Source: an uncultured Selenomonadales bacterium | Lineage (GTDB): Bacteria; Bacillota; Negativicutes; Selenomonadales; Selenomonadaceae | NCBI GenBank assembly: GCA_937901445.1 | Contig: CALDHY010000072.1 | Span: 1 to 64,000 of the forward strand | Reading direction: 5' to 3' | Length of the DNA stretch: 64,000 nt | Shown here: in pieces, positions 43,770-53,537 of the stretch | Layout of the letters: the number at the start of each line of letters is the position of its first letter | Position numbering within the stretch: the first letter of the stretch is position 1 | The notes under the pieces: model-generated | What the model was told of the DNA's origin: nothing | Databases searched by the model: none | Seen by the model: only the letters and a program-made list of their open reading frames with translations | Program-made: the position numbers and the translations under genes

Positions 43770-45476
43770 ATGAACGCCGAAAAAACTTTTTTTAAGCAAC
43801 TTGTCAAGGAATATATGGTGCCGGACAGACTGCCCTTAATCGCTGTCAGCACTTTCCTTGCAGGTTATTTTTTTGGACAAAATGGCGTAGCAGTTTTTAC
43901 ACTGCTTTTGCCGCTGTACTTTCTTTTCATAATTGCGGGAACGTGGATAAATTTTGGTGCGTTTTCAATGGCAATGGCAGCCGTCGGAAACAATGAAACT
44001 TACAACGCGCAAGCTTATTCAAATTTAGCTTTAAGAACGTCATTGACTGCCGGATTTTTTTTGTCGGTATTGGCGTTGCTTTTTTTTCCGCAAATTTTGG
44101 AATTTCTGAAAGTACCGCCTGACCTTTTTTATTTGGCTGAACCGTTCGGAAAAACTTTAGCCGTTGCAGGTATTTTGCTTGTACTTTCGTGTTACATTCT
44201 GCAATTTTTAAAAGTTGCAGGAATGCAAAAACAGCTGAAATTAATTTATAAGGCAATGCTGATAATCAACGCCGCCGTAAGTTTTCTTTGTATAAAAATT
44301 TTAAATTTCGGTATGGAAGGGCTCGCCGTTGGAATGAGCGCGGCAACTTTATTTTGCATTGTTTTTGAAGGCAAAAGACTTTACAAACATTTTGGGAGAA
44401 ATTTATTTGCGCCAATTTCGGAGCCTTTTTCTTCATTGAAAAAACTTTTAATTGCCGGAAATGCATTGGCTTTCAGTAAAATTTTCAGCCTTTCGCAGAT
44501 TTTGCTTTTCAATACAATTTGTTTCAGACTTTACGGCGTTGAGGGCGTGGCAGTTTTCGGCGTCTTACAAATTGCAATGAGACTTTGCCGCATTGCCTCT
44601 TCAATGACTTTTCAAGCGTTGACGCCAGTTTTGCTTGTCGAATTGGGCGACAAAAATATAAAAGCAATGATGTCGGTATTGAAAGAAACTTTGCGGCGCG
44701 GCGTAATTTTTGGCGCAGTTATTCCAATGATAATTCTTTGGGGCGGCGCGGATTGGCTTGCAACAAAAACAAGTTTAGATTCTGCGTGGTACGCACTTTT
44801 AATTGACGGTTTTCACGGTTACAGCGTATCGTTAATTTTTGGAGCTGCCAACGCGGTTTTCATTATGGCTTTTTTGTGTCTCGGTCACAATTTCTTTTCA
44901 AATTTTTTGGCGTTTTTGCGCTCCTTTGCATTGCTTTTAATTTTTTTGTGGGGAATTGCCGCCGACAATCCCGAGTTGTTATGGTGGTGTTTTCTTTTTG
45001 CGGAATTTGGAACTTTTTTAATTTTGGTTGCCGGAATCTTTTTATTGATGAAAACCCAAAATTACAAAACGCCGTTGTTGCTTGATAAAAAATATTTTCG
45101 CCCGTCAGCTTATTTTGTTTTGGCGCACGATGAAAATTCAATTCAATCTGCGCGAGGGCAAATTGAAAAATTCCTTGAAAAAAGCGCGGTGAATTTTCCG
45201 GCTGAACAAATTCAAGGAAAGTTGAAAACGTGGCTGAAAATCTTTGACGAAAACAGCCCGCGCAAGAAGGCACATTTAACGGCGGTACATTTGTGCAATG
45301 ACGGCGGAAACTTCAAAATAACCCTGCGCGACAACGGCAAGCGTTTTGATTATCGTACCTGCGCGAAAAATTATTCAGCTGAAGTTGGTGAAAGTTTTTC
45401 TTTCAAATACGCGCTCGGCTTGAATAACATTTACTTAACTTTCAAATTGGAAGGAAGGAGAACAGATGACCATTAA
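43770..45476 (+). CDS. MATE-like membrane protein with C-terminal ATPase-like domain
   Basis: A 568-residue protein with about twelve transmembrane helices over residues 15-430, in the manner of MATE/polysaccharide-flippase transporters, then a ~120-residue soluble tail. The tail contains FKITLRDNGKRFDY and YALGLNNIYLTFKL, which resemble the G1 box and last strand of an RsbW-type HATPase domain; the N-box Asn is not apparent, so it is probably not catalytic. Two real RsbW proteins in the window make the resemblance noteworthy. It overlaps the RND adaptor gene by 11 bp, so they are co-expressed. Confidence 0.72.
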   Translation: MNAEKTFFKQLVKEYMVPDRLPLIAVSTFLAGYFFGQNGVAVFTLLLPLYFLFIIAGTWINFGAFSMAMAAVGNNETYNAQAYSNLALRTSLTAGFFLSVLALLFFPQILEFLKVPPDLFYLAEPFGKTLAVAGILLVLSCYILQFLKVAGMQKQLKLIYKAMLIINAAVSFLCIKILNFGMEGLAVGMSAATLFCIVFEGKRLYKHFGRNLFAPISEPFSSLKKLLIAGNALAFSKIFSLSQILLFNTICFRLYGVEGVAVFGVLQIAMRLCRIASSMTFQALTPVLLVELGDKNIKAMMSVLKETLRRGVIFGAVIPMIILWGGADWLATKTSLDSAWYALLIDGFHGYSVSLIFGAANAVFIMAFLCLGHNFFSNFLAFLRSFALLLIFLWGIAADNPELLWWCFLFAEFGTFLILVAGIFLLMKTQNYKTPLLLDKKYFRPSAYFVLAHDENSIQSARGQIEKFLEKSAVNFPAEQIQGKLKTWLKIFDENSPRKKAHLTAVHLCNDGGNFKITLRDNGKRFDYRTCAKNYSAEVGESFSFKYALGLNNIYLTFKLEGRRTDDH

Positions 45477-46650
45477 AAATAAAAAAATTATAGGCGCAAT
45501 TTTGGCAACAACGATTTTTATTGCAAGCAGTTTCACGGCAGGTTGTGGCGGTACGAAACAAGCCGCCGCGCCCGCCAAAGTTCCCGTTAAGGCAATGAAT
45601 TTATTGCAACAGTCAACGCCCATTACCTACGGTTTTTCAGGGCAAGTACAAGCCGTCGATGAAGTGCAAGTGCGCTCGAAAGTCAGCGGTGCGGTTGTTG
45701 AAAAATACATACAAGGCGGCGAAAACGTTTACGCGGGGCAGGCACTTTTTAAAATTGATCCACGTCAATTTGAAACTGCGGTACTTTCGGCAAAGGCTGA
45801 TTTGTTAAAATCTGAAGTTAATCTGCGCCGCGCCCAAGAAAATTTTGACAGGAACGAACGCCTTTATAAAGCGCAAGCTATCTCTCAACAAACTTTATCC
45901 AACAGTCGCGCAGATTTAGACAGTGCACTTGCCGCGCTTGAAGCCTCGAAAATTTCGGTACGCAAGGCGAATGAAAATTTGGCTGATACAATGATTTATT
46001 CGCCAATCGACGGCAGAGCGTCTTTAAATGATGCTGCCGTTGGAACTTATGCCGCCGCCGGAAATACCACGCTTTTAACTGTCGGAACGATTGACCCTGT
46101 GTACGTCCAATTTAATATCAGTGAAACAGATTATCTTAACGTTGTTGCAAAAAATATGTCTAAACGCGGACAAGGCGGCAATTACACACTTTCAATTATT
46201 TTAAGCAACGGTGAAGAATATCCATTCAAAGGTACACCGGTTGAAGCGGACCGCTCCCTTTCGCAAAATTCGGCGTCAATCACGGTTAAAGCGATTTTTG
46301 ACAATCCCGCCGGAGTTTTATTGCCGGGTATGTTTGCGCACGTCAGCATTGTAAAAGATTCCGGCGCAAATACTTTGCTTGTGCCTGAAAGAGCGATTCA
46401 GCAACTTTTGGATCAAACTTTTGTTTTGACTGTCGGCAGTGACGGTAAATCTGTTTCAAAGATTGTGGAGCTTGATGAAAAAGTTGGCAGTTACTACATT
46501 GTAAAATCGGGACTCTCGCCGTCTGATATCGTAATTGTTGAAGGTTTAACGAATTTACAAGCCGGCAAAGATTTAGCTGTTACAATGGTAACGGCGGAAG
46601 AAATGGGATTTTCTACCAAAGCTTCTGTAAATCTCATGAATGAGTCTTAA
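45466..46650 (+). CDS. RND efflux periplasmic adaptor (lipoprotein)
   Basis: A 394-residue AcrA/MexA-type adaptor. The signal sequence ends in a lipobox (FTAGCGG), so Cys27 or so is lipidated. Lipoyl halves EVQVRSKVSGAVVEKYIQGG and MIYSPIDGRASLNDAAVG flank a coiled-coil hairpin; LPGMFAHVSIVK and LLVPERAIQQLLDQTFVLTV are typical of the barrel and proximal domains. AAGGAGG-like sequence precedes the ATG. It links the pump at 46666 and the TolC protein at 49857. Confidence 0.92.
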   Translation: MTIKNKKIIGAILATTIFIASSFTAGCGGTKQAAAPAKVPVKAMNLLQQSTPITYGFSGQVQAVDEVQVRSKVSGAVVEKYIQGGENVYAGQALFKIDPRQFETAVLSAKADLLKSEVNLRRAQENFDRNERLYKAQAISQQTLSNSRADLDSALAALEASKISVRKANENLADTMIYSPIDGRASLNDAAVGTYAAAGNTTLLTVGTIDPVYVQFNISETDYLNVVAKNMSKRGQGGNYTLSIILSNGEEYPFKGTPVEADRSLSQNSASITVKAIFDNPAGVLLPGMFAHVSIVKDSGANTLLVPERAIQQLLDQTFVLTVGSDGKSVSKIVELDEKVGSYYIVKSGLSPSDIVIVEGLTNLQAGKDLAVTMVTAEEMGFSTKASVNLMNES

Positions 46651-46665
46651 GGAGCGCGCGTAAAA

Positions 46666-49600
46666 ATGTCTAAATTTTTTATTCATCGTCCTATTTTTGC
46701 CATTGTCATTGCGATTATTATTTTAATTTTGGGGTCGCTTGCAATTTTCAGTTTGCCGGTTGCGCAATATCCCAAAATTACTCAACCGACTGTAAGCGTC
46801 AGCACAAGTTACAGCGGCGCAAATGCCAGCATTATAAATCAATCTGTCGCGCAGGTTATCGAACAACAGGTAAACGGTACGCAGGGAATGGACTATATGT
46901 CTTCAAATTCCAGTAACAACGGTACATATAGTTTGCGCGTCAGATTTAATCTGGATACAAACAGTGATATGGACGCAGTCTTGGTTCAAAACAGCGTTTC
47001 CATTGCAACGGCAAGCTTGCCTACAGATGTTAAAAATGTTGGCGTAACCACCAGAAAATCTTCCGGCGATATGGCGTATCTTTTTGCAATGTATTCGCCC
47101 AATAAAACTTTCAATCGCACTTTCATTTCAAATTACGCAAATGTTTACATTGTTGACGCGCTGAAAAGAATCAAAGGCGTTGGCGACGTTACTGCTTTTA
47201 CAATGGATTACAGTATGCGAATTTGGATAAATCCCGAAAGACTTTCTGAACTCGGAATAACAATAAGCGATATAAGAGCCGCAATTTCTGAACAAAACGC
47301 GCAAGCTCCGGCGGGAACAATCGGACTTTTGCCCGTGCCGGAAAATCAAGAAAAACAATACACCGGCAAACTTGAAGGGCGAATTTCCACCGTTGAAGAT
47401 TTTGAAAACGTCATTTTGAAAACCAACAGCGACGGCGCAAATATTTACCTGCGCGACGTTGCAAGAATTGAAACGGGCGCAAGAAGTGCCGCGATACTTA
47501 CAGATACAAACGACGCCCCCAGCGCGGGATTCGGTATTAACTTGACGGACGACGCTAACGCCATTGAAACCATCGGCGAAGTTAAACGCGTTATCGAAGA
47601 AATGTCACATAATTTCCCCGACGACTTGGAATACTGCGCGATTATCGACAATACCGAATATATCAATGAATCGCTCCTTGAAGTTTTGAATACTTTCAAA
47701 GAAGCTCTAATGTTGGTTATCGTCATTGTTTTTATTTTCCTGCAAAGTTTTCGTGCAACTTTAATACCGGTATTGGCAATTCCCGTTTCGCTTGTTGGAA
47801 CTTTTGCAACTTTTACGCTTTTAGGTTTTACGATAAACACGCTTACACTTTTTGCAATGGTATTGGCAATAGGCTTGGTTGTCGATGATGCTATAGTTGT
47901 TATTGAAAACGTTGAACACCACATGAAAAACGAAGGGCTCGGCGCGGTTGAGGCAACCGAAATAGCAATGGCAGAAGTACAAGGACCGGTTGTGGCAATA
48001 GCGTTTGTACTTTCGGCGGTTTTTGTACCGGTAGCATTTTTGGGCGGTATGACGGGCGTACTGTATCGGCAATTTGCTTTAACAATCGCGGTTTCAATGG
48101 GCTTATCGGCTTTTATCGCCTTGACATTGACGCCGGCACTTTGCGCGCTGTTAATGAAGCCGCACAATCCCAACGCCAAGAAAAATTTTTTGGACAAGGC
48201 TTTTGATAAATTTAATAATTGGTTCGACCGCACGCAAAAAAAATATACAGGCGTTGTAGGCTGGTTTATTCGTCATGCAAAAATTGGCGTCGTTTCAATG
48301 TTGATAATCTGCGCGTTGACTGCCGCAGTTTATAAAATGTTGCCTTCAACTTTTGTACCGAATGAAGATCAAGGCTATTTATTGACAGCGGTAAATTTAC
48401 CGTCCGGCACTTCATTAAACCGCACTTATAACACAATGAGCGAATTAAGCAAAGAAATTGAAAAAATTCCCGGCGTTTTAAATGTCATGAAAATTGCCGG
48501 TTATGACGCTTTATCAGGCGGTAATAAATCAAGCAGCGGCGCAATTTTTGTCGGGCTTACTTCATGGGGCGAACGTACAACAAAAGAATTGTCTATTACC
48601 AATATAACCCGTGAAATTAACAAATTGGGCGCAAAATACCCTGAAGCGGCAGTTGCCGCTTTTACAACTCCCGCGTTGCCCGGCTTAGGTATGGTCGGCG
48701 GCTGGAGTATGGAGCTTTTGGATATGACAGGCTACAGCGATGAAGAACTTGACGCAATAGCAAAAAGAATCGTGGCGGCGGCTAATCAACGCCCCGAATT
48801 GCAAAGAGTGCGCACAACTTATTCCATTGATTCACCAATTTGCAATTTTGAAATTAACCGTGAAAAAGCAAAACAACTCGGCGTAGCTTTTTCTGATGTT
48901 TATATGGCGTTGCAGGCGAATTTCGGCGGTACTCAAATTGGCGACTTTATGCAATTCGGACGCAATTATAAAATTATGTTGCAAGCAGACGCGCAATACC
49001 GCTCCGAAACTGAAGCTTTAAAATTTATTTACGTCAGAAGCAGACAAGGCACAATGGTTCCGCTGGACAGTTTATTGACAGCGAAATTTTTAACTTCCCC
49101 AGCGATAATCACAAGATTTAACGGCACGCGCAGTATCAGTTTTCAAGGTTCCACGCCCAGCGGCTACAGCTCCGGTCAATCTATGGAGGCAATGGAAGAA
49201 GTCGTTCATGAAGTCGTACCAACAGGTTTTGGTATTGAATGGTCGGGGCAGTCCCGCGAAGAAAAAGCCTCTTCAGGCTCGACAATGCAAGTTATGGGGC
49301 TTGCGCTGGTATTTGTATTTCTGTGTTTAGCCGCGCTTTATGAAAGTTGGAGCGTACCTTTCGCAGTTTTGCTTACAGTTCCAACAGGAATTTTTGGCGC
49401 GTTCTTCGTGCAATGGGCGTTGTTTATGATTTTTGCACTGATCGGCTCGCCGAATCCCGGCTTGATGAACAGTATCTATATGCAAATTGGCGTTATTATG
49501 ATAATCGGCTTGGCGGCGAAAAATGCGATACTGATTGTTGAATTTGCGAAAGTTCGTACAGATGCGGGAATGGACGCAATGCAAGCGGCGGTTGAGGCGG

Positions 49601-49860
49601 CAGGTTTACGCCTTCGCCCAATTTTAATGACTTCGCTGGCGTTTATAATCGGCTGTTTACCTTTGGCAATGGCAAGCGGCGCGGGCTCGGCGGCTAGAAA
49701 CGGTATGGGTACTGCCGTTGTTGGCGGTATGTTATTCGCTACCTCTATTGGAATTTTTTTAATTCCGGTTTTCTTTTTCATAGTGGAAAAAATTTCTTCA
49801 AAGTTTAGCGGTAAGTCTAAAGTTGCCGCGCCTCAAATTGCAAAGGAGGGAGCGAATTGA
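46666..49860 (+). CDS. RND multidrug efflux pump (HAE1/AcrB family)
   Basis: A 1064-residue inner-membrane pump of usual AcrB length. FFIHRPIFAIVIAIIILILG at the start, VLAIGLVVDDAIVVIENVEH with the proton-relay Asp pair, and GAGSAARNGMGTAVVGGM at the end are diagnostic. Two large periplasmic loops are present. It expels hydrophobic compounds in exchange for protons. It overlaps the next TolC gene by 4 bp, giving a full tripartite operon (45466-51245). No dedicated local regulator such as TetR is seen. Confidence 0.95.
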   Translation: MSKFFIHRPIFAIVIAIIILILGSLAIFSLPVAQYPKITQPTVSVSTSYSGANASIINQSVAQVIEQQVNGTQGMDYMSSNSSNNGTYSLRVRFNLDTNSDMDAVLVQNSVSIATASLPTDVKNVGVTTRKSSGDMAYLFAMYSPNKTFNRTFISNYANVYIVDALKRIKGVGDVTAFTMDYSMRIWINPERLSELGITISDIRAAISEQNAQAPAGTIGLLPVPENQEKQYTGKLEGRISTVEDFENVILKTNSDGANIYLRDVARIETGARSAAILTDTNDAPSAGFGINLTDDANAIETIGEVKRVIEEMSHNFPDDLEYCAIIDNTEYINESLLEVLNTFKEALMLVIVIVFIFLQSFRATLIPVLAIPVSLVGTFATFTLLGFTINTLTLFAMVLAIGLVVDDAIVVIENVEHHMKNEGLGAVEATEIAMAEVQGPVVAIAFVLSAVFVPVAFLGGMTGVLYRQFALTIAVSMGLSAFIALTLTPALCALLMKPHNPNAKKNFLDKAFDKFNNWFDRTQKKYTGVVGWFIRHAKIGVVSMLIICALTAAVYKMLPSTFVPNEDQGYLLTAVNLPSGTSLNRTYNTMSELSKEIEKIPGVLNVMKIAGYDALSGGNKSSSGAIFVGLTSWGERTTKELSITNITREINKLGAKYPEAAVAAFTTPALPGLGMVGGWSMELLDMTGYSDEELDAIAKRIVAAANQRPELQRVRTTYSIDSPICNFEINREKAKQLGVAFSDVYMALQANFGGTQIGDFMQFGRNYKIMLQADAQYRSETEALKFIYVRSRQGTMVPLDSLLTAKFLTSPAIITRFNGTRSISFQGSTPSGYSSGQSMEAMEEVVHEVVPTGFGIEWSGQSREEKASSGSTMQVMGLALVFVFLCLAALYESWSVPFAVLLTVPTGIFGAFFVQWALFMIFALIGSPNPGLMNSIYMQIGVIMIIGLAAKNAILIVEFAKVRTDAGMDAMQAAVEAAGLRLRPILMTSLAFIIGCLPLAMASGAGSAARNGMGTAVVGGMLFATSIGIFLIPVFFFIVEKISSKFSGKSKVAAPQIAKEGAN

Positions 49861-51245
49861 AATTAAATAAATTTATGTTAAGCGTACTGCTGGCAATCTG
49901 TACTTCAACTCCCGACGTTTCAGCAGAAATTTTAAATGTAAATCTTGACGAATGCATAAATATTGCGCTAAAAAATAATCTAAGTATTGAACAATCTGAA
50001 GCAAGCCGCGAAAATGCAGACTGGGCTTTAAGGCGTTATCGCCGCGCTACAGGTCCTTCTGTAAGTTGGAGTTCCAACGCAAATAAAATTGGCGGCGAAG
50101 ATTATGCATCGCGCCGCAGAAATACCGGTATAGATTTTGAATATTCTTTTGACAACACTTTAAGGCTTACATACCCGCTTTACACCGGCGGCAGAAATGA
50201 AAACAATATCGCCTCTGCCCAATACAATTTAAATTCCGCAGATTTAACGCTGGAAAATACCAAGCAGCAAGTCATTTATAACGTTACAGCCGCTTATTAC
50301 AACGTTTTGAGAAACAGGAATTTAATAACCATCAAAGAAAATACAGTTAATCTCTTGCAGGCGCATTTGAATCAAGTTAAACAGAAATTTGAAATTGGCG
50401 TGGTTGCCGGTGCAGATATTTTATCTTCACAAGTTCAAATTGCGAACGCGCAACAATCGCTTATTACAACACAAAATGACTATGATAACGCCGTTGCAAC
50501 GCTAAATAATTTAATGGGACTTTCACTAAGTACAGAACTGGTGATTAATGACGATTTATCTTACCAAAATTACTCGGTTAATTTTGAAGACTGTTTAAGT
50601 TACGCGCTGGCACATCGCCCTGATTTTATCGCCGCCAATTTCGCCGTACAAAAAGCTGAAAAAGATATGTCCGTTGTAAAAGCCGGTAAACGCCCGCAAG
50701 TCAACGCGGTTGTAAGCAGGACTTTTAACGGCGAAAAGATTTTTGACAACGACCACAACGATAGTTGGACGGCGGGCTTGTCTATGTCTTGGAGCGTTTT
50801 TGATAACAATGTAATTTCGGCGCAAGTTCACGAAAGTGAGGCAAATTTAAAGCGGCTTAAGGCAGTTTACGAACAGACTAAGCAACAAGTTGAATTAGAC
50901 GTGCGGCAGGCTTTTAACAATCTTAGAGCGGCTGAAAAAAATATTCGAACTACTCAAGCGGCGGTTAAACAAGCTGAAGAAGAATACAGAATTTCGCAAG
51001 TTAAATATAATGAAGGCGTTGGTACCAATCTTGAAGTAATGGATTCACAGGAAAAATTTACTGAAGCTCAAACAAATTTTTACACCGCGCTTTACAACTA
51101 TAACACCAGCCGCGCGCAACTTGATAAAGCTATGGGCGTTCCCGTCTACATTGACACTTTACAATATAATTTGGCTGTTCAAGAAGGAAAAACTGAACCG
51201 GAGGCACTTGAAGTTTCTCTGGTAAACGGTAACCAAAATCAATAA
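49857..51245 (+). CDS. TolC-family outer-membrane channel of the RND pump
   Basis: A 462-residue TolC/OEP protein with signal peptide (to about Ala24) and duplicated coiled-coil repeats (NNLMGLSLST, QLDKAMGVPV). It is a paralogue of the channel at 16948 (shared YNVTAAYYNVLRNRNLITI-like and SWSVFDNNVISAQVH-like blocks). The TTG overlaps the pump stop and follows AAGGAGGG. It ends the operon; a terminator lies 44 bp later. Confidence 0.9.
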   Translation: MKLNKFMLSVLLAICTSTPDVSAEILNVNLDECINIALKNNLSIEQSEASRENADWALRRYRRATGPSVSWSSNANKIGGEDYASRRRNTGIDFEYSFDNTLRLTYPLYTGGRNENNIASAQYNLNSADLTLENTKQQVIYNVTAAYYNVLRNRNLITIKENTVNLLQAHLNQVKQKFEIGVVAGADILSSQVQIANAQQSLITTQNDYDNAVATLNNLMGLSLSTELVINDDLSYQNYSVNFEDCLSYALAHRPDFIAANFAVQKAEKDMSVVKAGKRPQVNAVVSRTFNGEKIFDNDHNDSWTAGLSMSWSVFDNNVISAQVHESEANLKRLKAVYEQTKQQVELDVRQAFNNLRAAEKNIRTTQAAVKQAEEEYRISQVKYNEGVGTNLEVMDSQEKFTEAQTNFYTALYNYNTSRAQLDKAMGVPVYIDTLQYNLAVQEGKTEPEALEVSLVNGNQNQ

Positions 51246-51288
51246 ATGGAAAGCGTGACAGAGGCTAAAAACTTTTGACGATTTGATT

Positions 51289-51325
51289 GGCACTTGGAAT
51301 GTTTTTTTGAGTGCCTTTTATTTTT
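51289..51325 (+). terminator. Rho-independent terminator after the RND operon
   Basis: GGCACT (51289-51294) pairs with AGTGCC (51310-51315), followed by TTTTATTTTT. It closes the efflux operon and marks the last chromosomal-type feature before the parS-like sites of the mobile element. Confidence 0.7.
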
Positions 51326-51346
51326 GCCACGAACGGCAAATCGGAA

Positions 51347-51403
51347 TGTACCCATAATGGGTACAAATGAAAATTAGCCGGAAATGTACCCATAATGGGT
51401 ACA
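51347..51403. repeat. Two 19-bp palindromes upstream of parA (putative parS pair)
   Basis: TGTACCCATAATGGGTACA occurs at 51347-51365 and again at 51385-51403, a 38-bp period. The arms are perfect 9-bp inverted repeats around one central base. An equivalent pair with central T follows parB. These are the expected form of ParB-binding centromere sites and may also autoregulate the operon. Confidence 0.8.
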
Positions 51404-51516
51404 TTTGAAGGAGCAATGAAAATAATGATAGAAAGCAAAACCGAAAGATTAAAATTTTAGAAGTAGACAACCGGCTAAAAGATTATAACAAATATTGAAA
51501 GTGGGGCGTTTATAAA

Positions 51517-52317
51517 ATGAGAACAATAGGCTTTATAAATTGGAAAGGCGGAGTGGGCAAAACAAGCATAGCGATAAACACGGCGTACGCGCTGGCAGAA
51601 AGTTGGAGCGCAAAAGTTTTATTCATAGATATGGATAAACAGGCGAACGCGTCATACTGGTTTGAAAAAGACAACGCCAAAGGCACGCTCGGAAATATTT
51701 TAGCGGCAGGAACAGAAGCGGCGGAAGTTTCAAATATACCGGTAATGACGGCGGAAGAAGTGATTCAAAAAACGCGGTATCCGAACATTGATTTGATAGC
51801 GGCAGATCCAAATTTGCTGGATATAAATTTAGCGATACTGGGAAATAAGGTCGGGCGGCAAGACAATATTTTGAAGGAAGCATTAAAGCCGGTAACAGGA
51901 CGCTATGAAGTGTGCGTGATAGACAACCCGCCGGATTCAAATATACCGGTGTTGAACGGCTTGGAAGTAATGGACGATGTAATAGCGGTAACGTTGCCGA
52001 ATAAATTTAGCTTGCAGGGAATAGAACAGTTGGAACAGGAAATAAAAAATTATAACGCGATTTTAAAATTAAAAATCAAAATACGCGGCGTGTTGTTAAA
52101 TCAATTTATTTCATCAGAAAGTTGTTATGAAGTCCTGCGCGAGATACGCGGCAAAGGCTACAAAATTTTTCCGTACATAAGAGGCGGAAAACCGACGCAA
52201 ATTTGGTTAGACCGCGTGATAAACGAAAGAAAAAGCATTTATGAAATATCGCCAAAATCCGGCTATGCGAAAGATTTAATGAGTTTTATAGAGGCACTGG
52301 TGGAGGGCAAAGAATGA
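51517..52317 (+). CDS. parA: ParA-family partition ATPase
   Basis: A 266-residue deviant Walker ATPase: KGGVGKTSIAINTAYALA (A), VLFIDMDKQANASYW (A'), and VCVIDNPPDSNIPVLN (B). It is the length of plasmid/ICE ParA without an N-terminal DNA-binding domain. It overlaps parB by 4 bp. Codon choice (many ATA and GGA) differs from the genes before 51245, in keeping with acquired DNA. It should drive segregation of the element using the flanking palindromes. Confidence 0.9.
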   Translation: MRTIGFINWKGGVGKTSIAINTAYALAESWSAKVLFIDMDKQANASYWFEKDNAKGTLGNILAAGTEAAEVSNIPVMTAEEVIQKTRYPNIDLIAADPNLLDINLAILGNKVGRQDNILKEALKPVTGRYEVCVIDNPPDSNIPVLNGLEVMDDVIAVTLPNKFSLQGIEQLEQEIKNYNAILKLKIKIRGVLLNQFISSESCYEVLREIRGKGYKIFPYIRGGKPTQIWLDRVINERKSIYEISPKSGYAKDLMSFIEALVEGKE

Positions 52318-53375
52318 AAAAGCACAGCGGCGGGCTTGGAAAATTTTTAAATGAAGTAACGCAGTCGGCAGATAAAAACGGCGATGACGACACTGAAGAA
52401 ATAGTGTACATAGATATAGACAAACTTGAAACAAACCCGCGCAATTTTTACGGAATAAGACAAGTGGAAGAGTTGGCGGGATTAATAGCGGTTTCAAAAT
52501 TAATAGAACCGTTACTGGTTAGCAAAAAATCTGACGGGAAATATAAAATCATATCCGGACATCGCCGCCGCGCCGCAGTTCAAAAACTTCTTGAAGATGG
52601 AGTCTATACCGAAAGAAAATTACCGTGCATTATTAAAGCTCCCGCAAAAATCAAAATCGAACAAGAAAACGGTGACGCGGTAGAATTTGATGAAGACGCG
52701 GTGGAAATGTTAAACTTAATAGCGTCAAACAGGGGACAGCGTGAAGAGCGGACGCCGGAAGAAAAATTACAGGAAATAAAATATCTGGAAAGATTTGCAA
52801 AGGCGATATACAATCAAAAGAATCGCGGTACAAGAGGAAGATTTGTAAATTTTTTTGCTGAAGAAATTTTAAACATATCGAAGTCGCAACTTTTGAGAAT
52901 AAATTCGTTGTCGAAGTTGACGCCGAAAGTTCAACAAGCATTAGCCGATAAAAAAATAAGTGAGACGGCGGCAATGGAAATGACAAGTATGGAAGCAGAT
53001 GAACAAGATAATTGCCTGTCAAAAATCTTGAGCGGTGAAATAAAAGGAACTGTTCAGGCGGTTCAAAAATACAAGTTGTCAAAATCTGAAATTGCGGAAA
53101 GAACAGAAACGTTACCGCAAAAAAAATTTGTGCCATCTTTAGAAAAAAATATAGTCAGCCGGATAACAGATGTACCCGAAGAAATAGACGACCCGCAAAA
53201 AGAAGCGGAAGAATGGTTTTATCAAGAGAAGCTGTCATTTTATGAAAAAATCTATGCCGAAGCCAAAAGATTGAGTGAAGAAGAACATAGCGAATTGAAA
53301 GCGGCGCAGTGGGGAATAAGAGCGTCGGTGGCGCGCTACAATATCGAAGAATTGAAACTTCAACACAAAAATTGA
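52314..53375 (+). CDS. parB: ParB-family partition protein
   Basis: A 353-residue protein. The ParB/Srx domain shows IDIDKLETNPRNFYG, LAGLIAVSKLIEPLLV and the nucleotide-binding ISGHRRRAAVQKL. A helix-turn-helix region follows (ILNISKSQLLRINSLSKL...ADKKISETAAMEM). The C-terminus is charged. It overlaps parA, and the second palindrome pair starts 3 bp after its stop. It is expected to bind those sites and recruit ParA. Confidence 0.88.
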   Translation: MKKHSGGLGKFLNEVTQSADKNGDDDTEEIVYIDIDKLETNPRNFYGIRQVEELAGLIAVSKLIEPLLVSKKSDGKYKIISGHRRRAAVQKLLEDGVYTERKLPCIIKAPAKIKIEQENGDAVEFDEDAVEMLNLIASNRGQREERTPEEKLQEIKYLERFAKAIYNQKNRGTRGRFVNFFAEEILNISKSQLLRINSLSKLTPKVQQALADKKISETAAMEMTSMEADEQDNCLSKILSGEIKGTVQAVQKYKLSKSEIAERTETLPQKKFVPSLEKNIVSRITDVPEEIDDPQKEAEEWFYQEKLSFYEKIYAEAKRLSEEEHSELKAAQWGIRASVARYNIEELKLQHKN

Positions 53376-53377
53376 TT

Positions 53378-53434
53378 TGTACCCATTATGGGTACAAATG
53401 AAAAATAATTGGAAATGTACCCATTATGGGTACA
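53378..53434. repeat. Two 19-bp palindromes downstream of parB (putative parS pair)
   Basis: TGTACCCATTATGGGTACA at 53378-53396 and 53416-53434, again with a 38-bp period and related spacers (AAATGAAAA...GGAAA). Sequence and spacing mirror the upstream pair, differing at the central base. Confidence 0.8.
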
Positions 53435-53537
53435 TTTGAAAAATAATTGACTCATTTTGCTTTATTAAACTTTCTGGATAGAGTATATTGCCGGAGAGCG
53501 GAATTTTCTCATTTTCTTCGTTCCGCTTCATTAATGT

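Noticed and set aside
47445..48233. 262-residue minus-strand frame inside the RND pump gene
   Set aside because: It is antisense to a highly conserved AcrB-type gene and its low-complexity Ser/Thr/Ala sequence is a codon-bias shadow.
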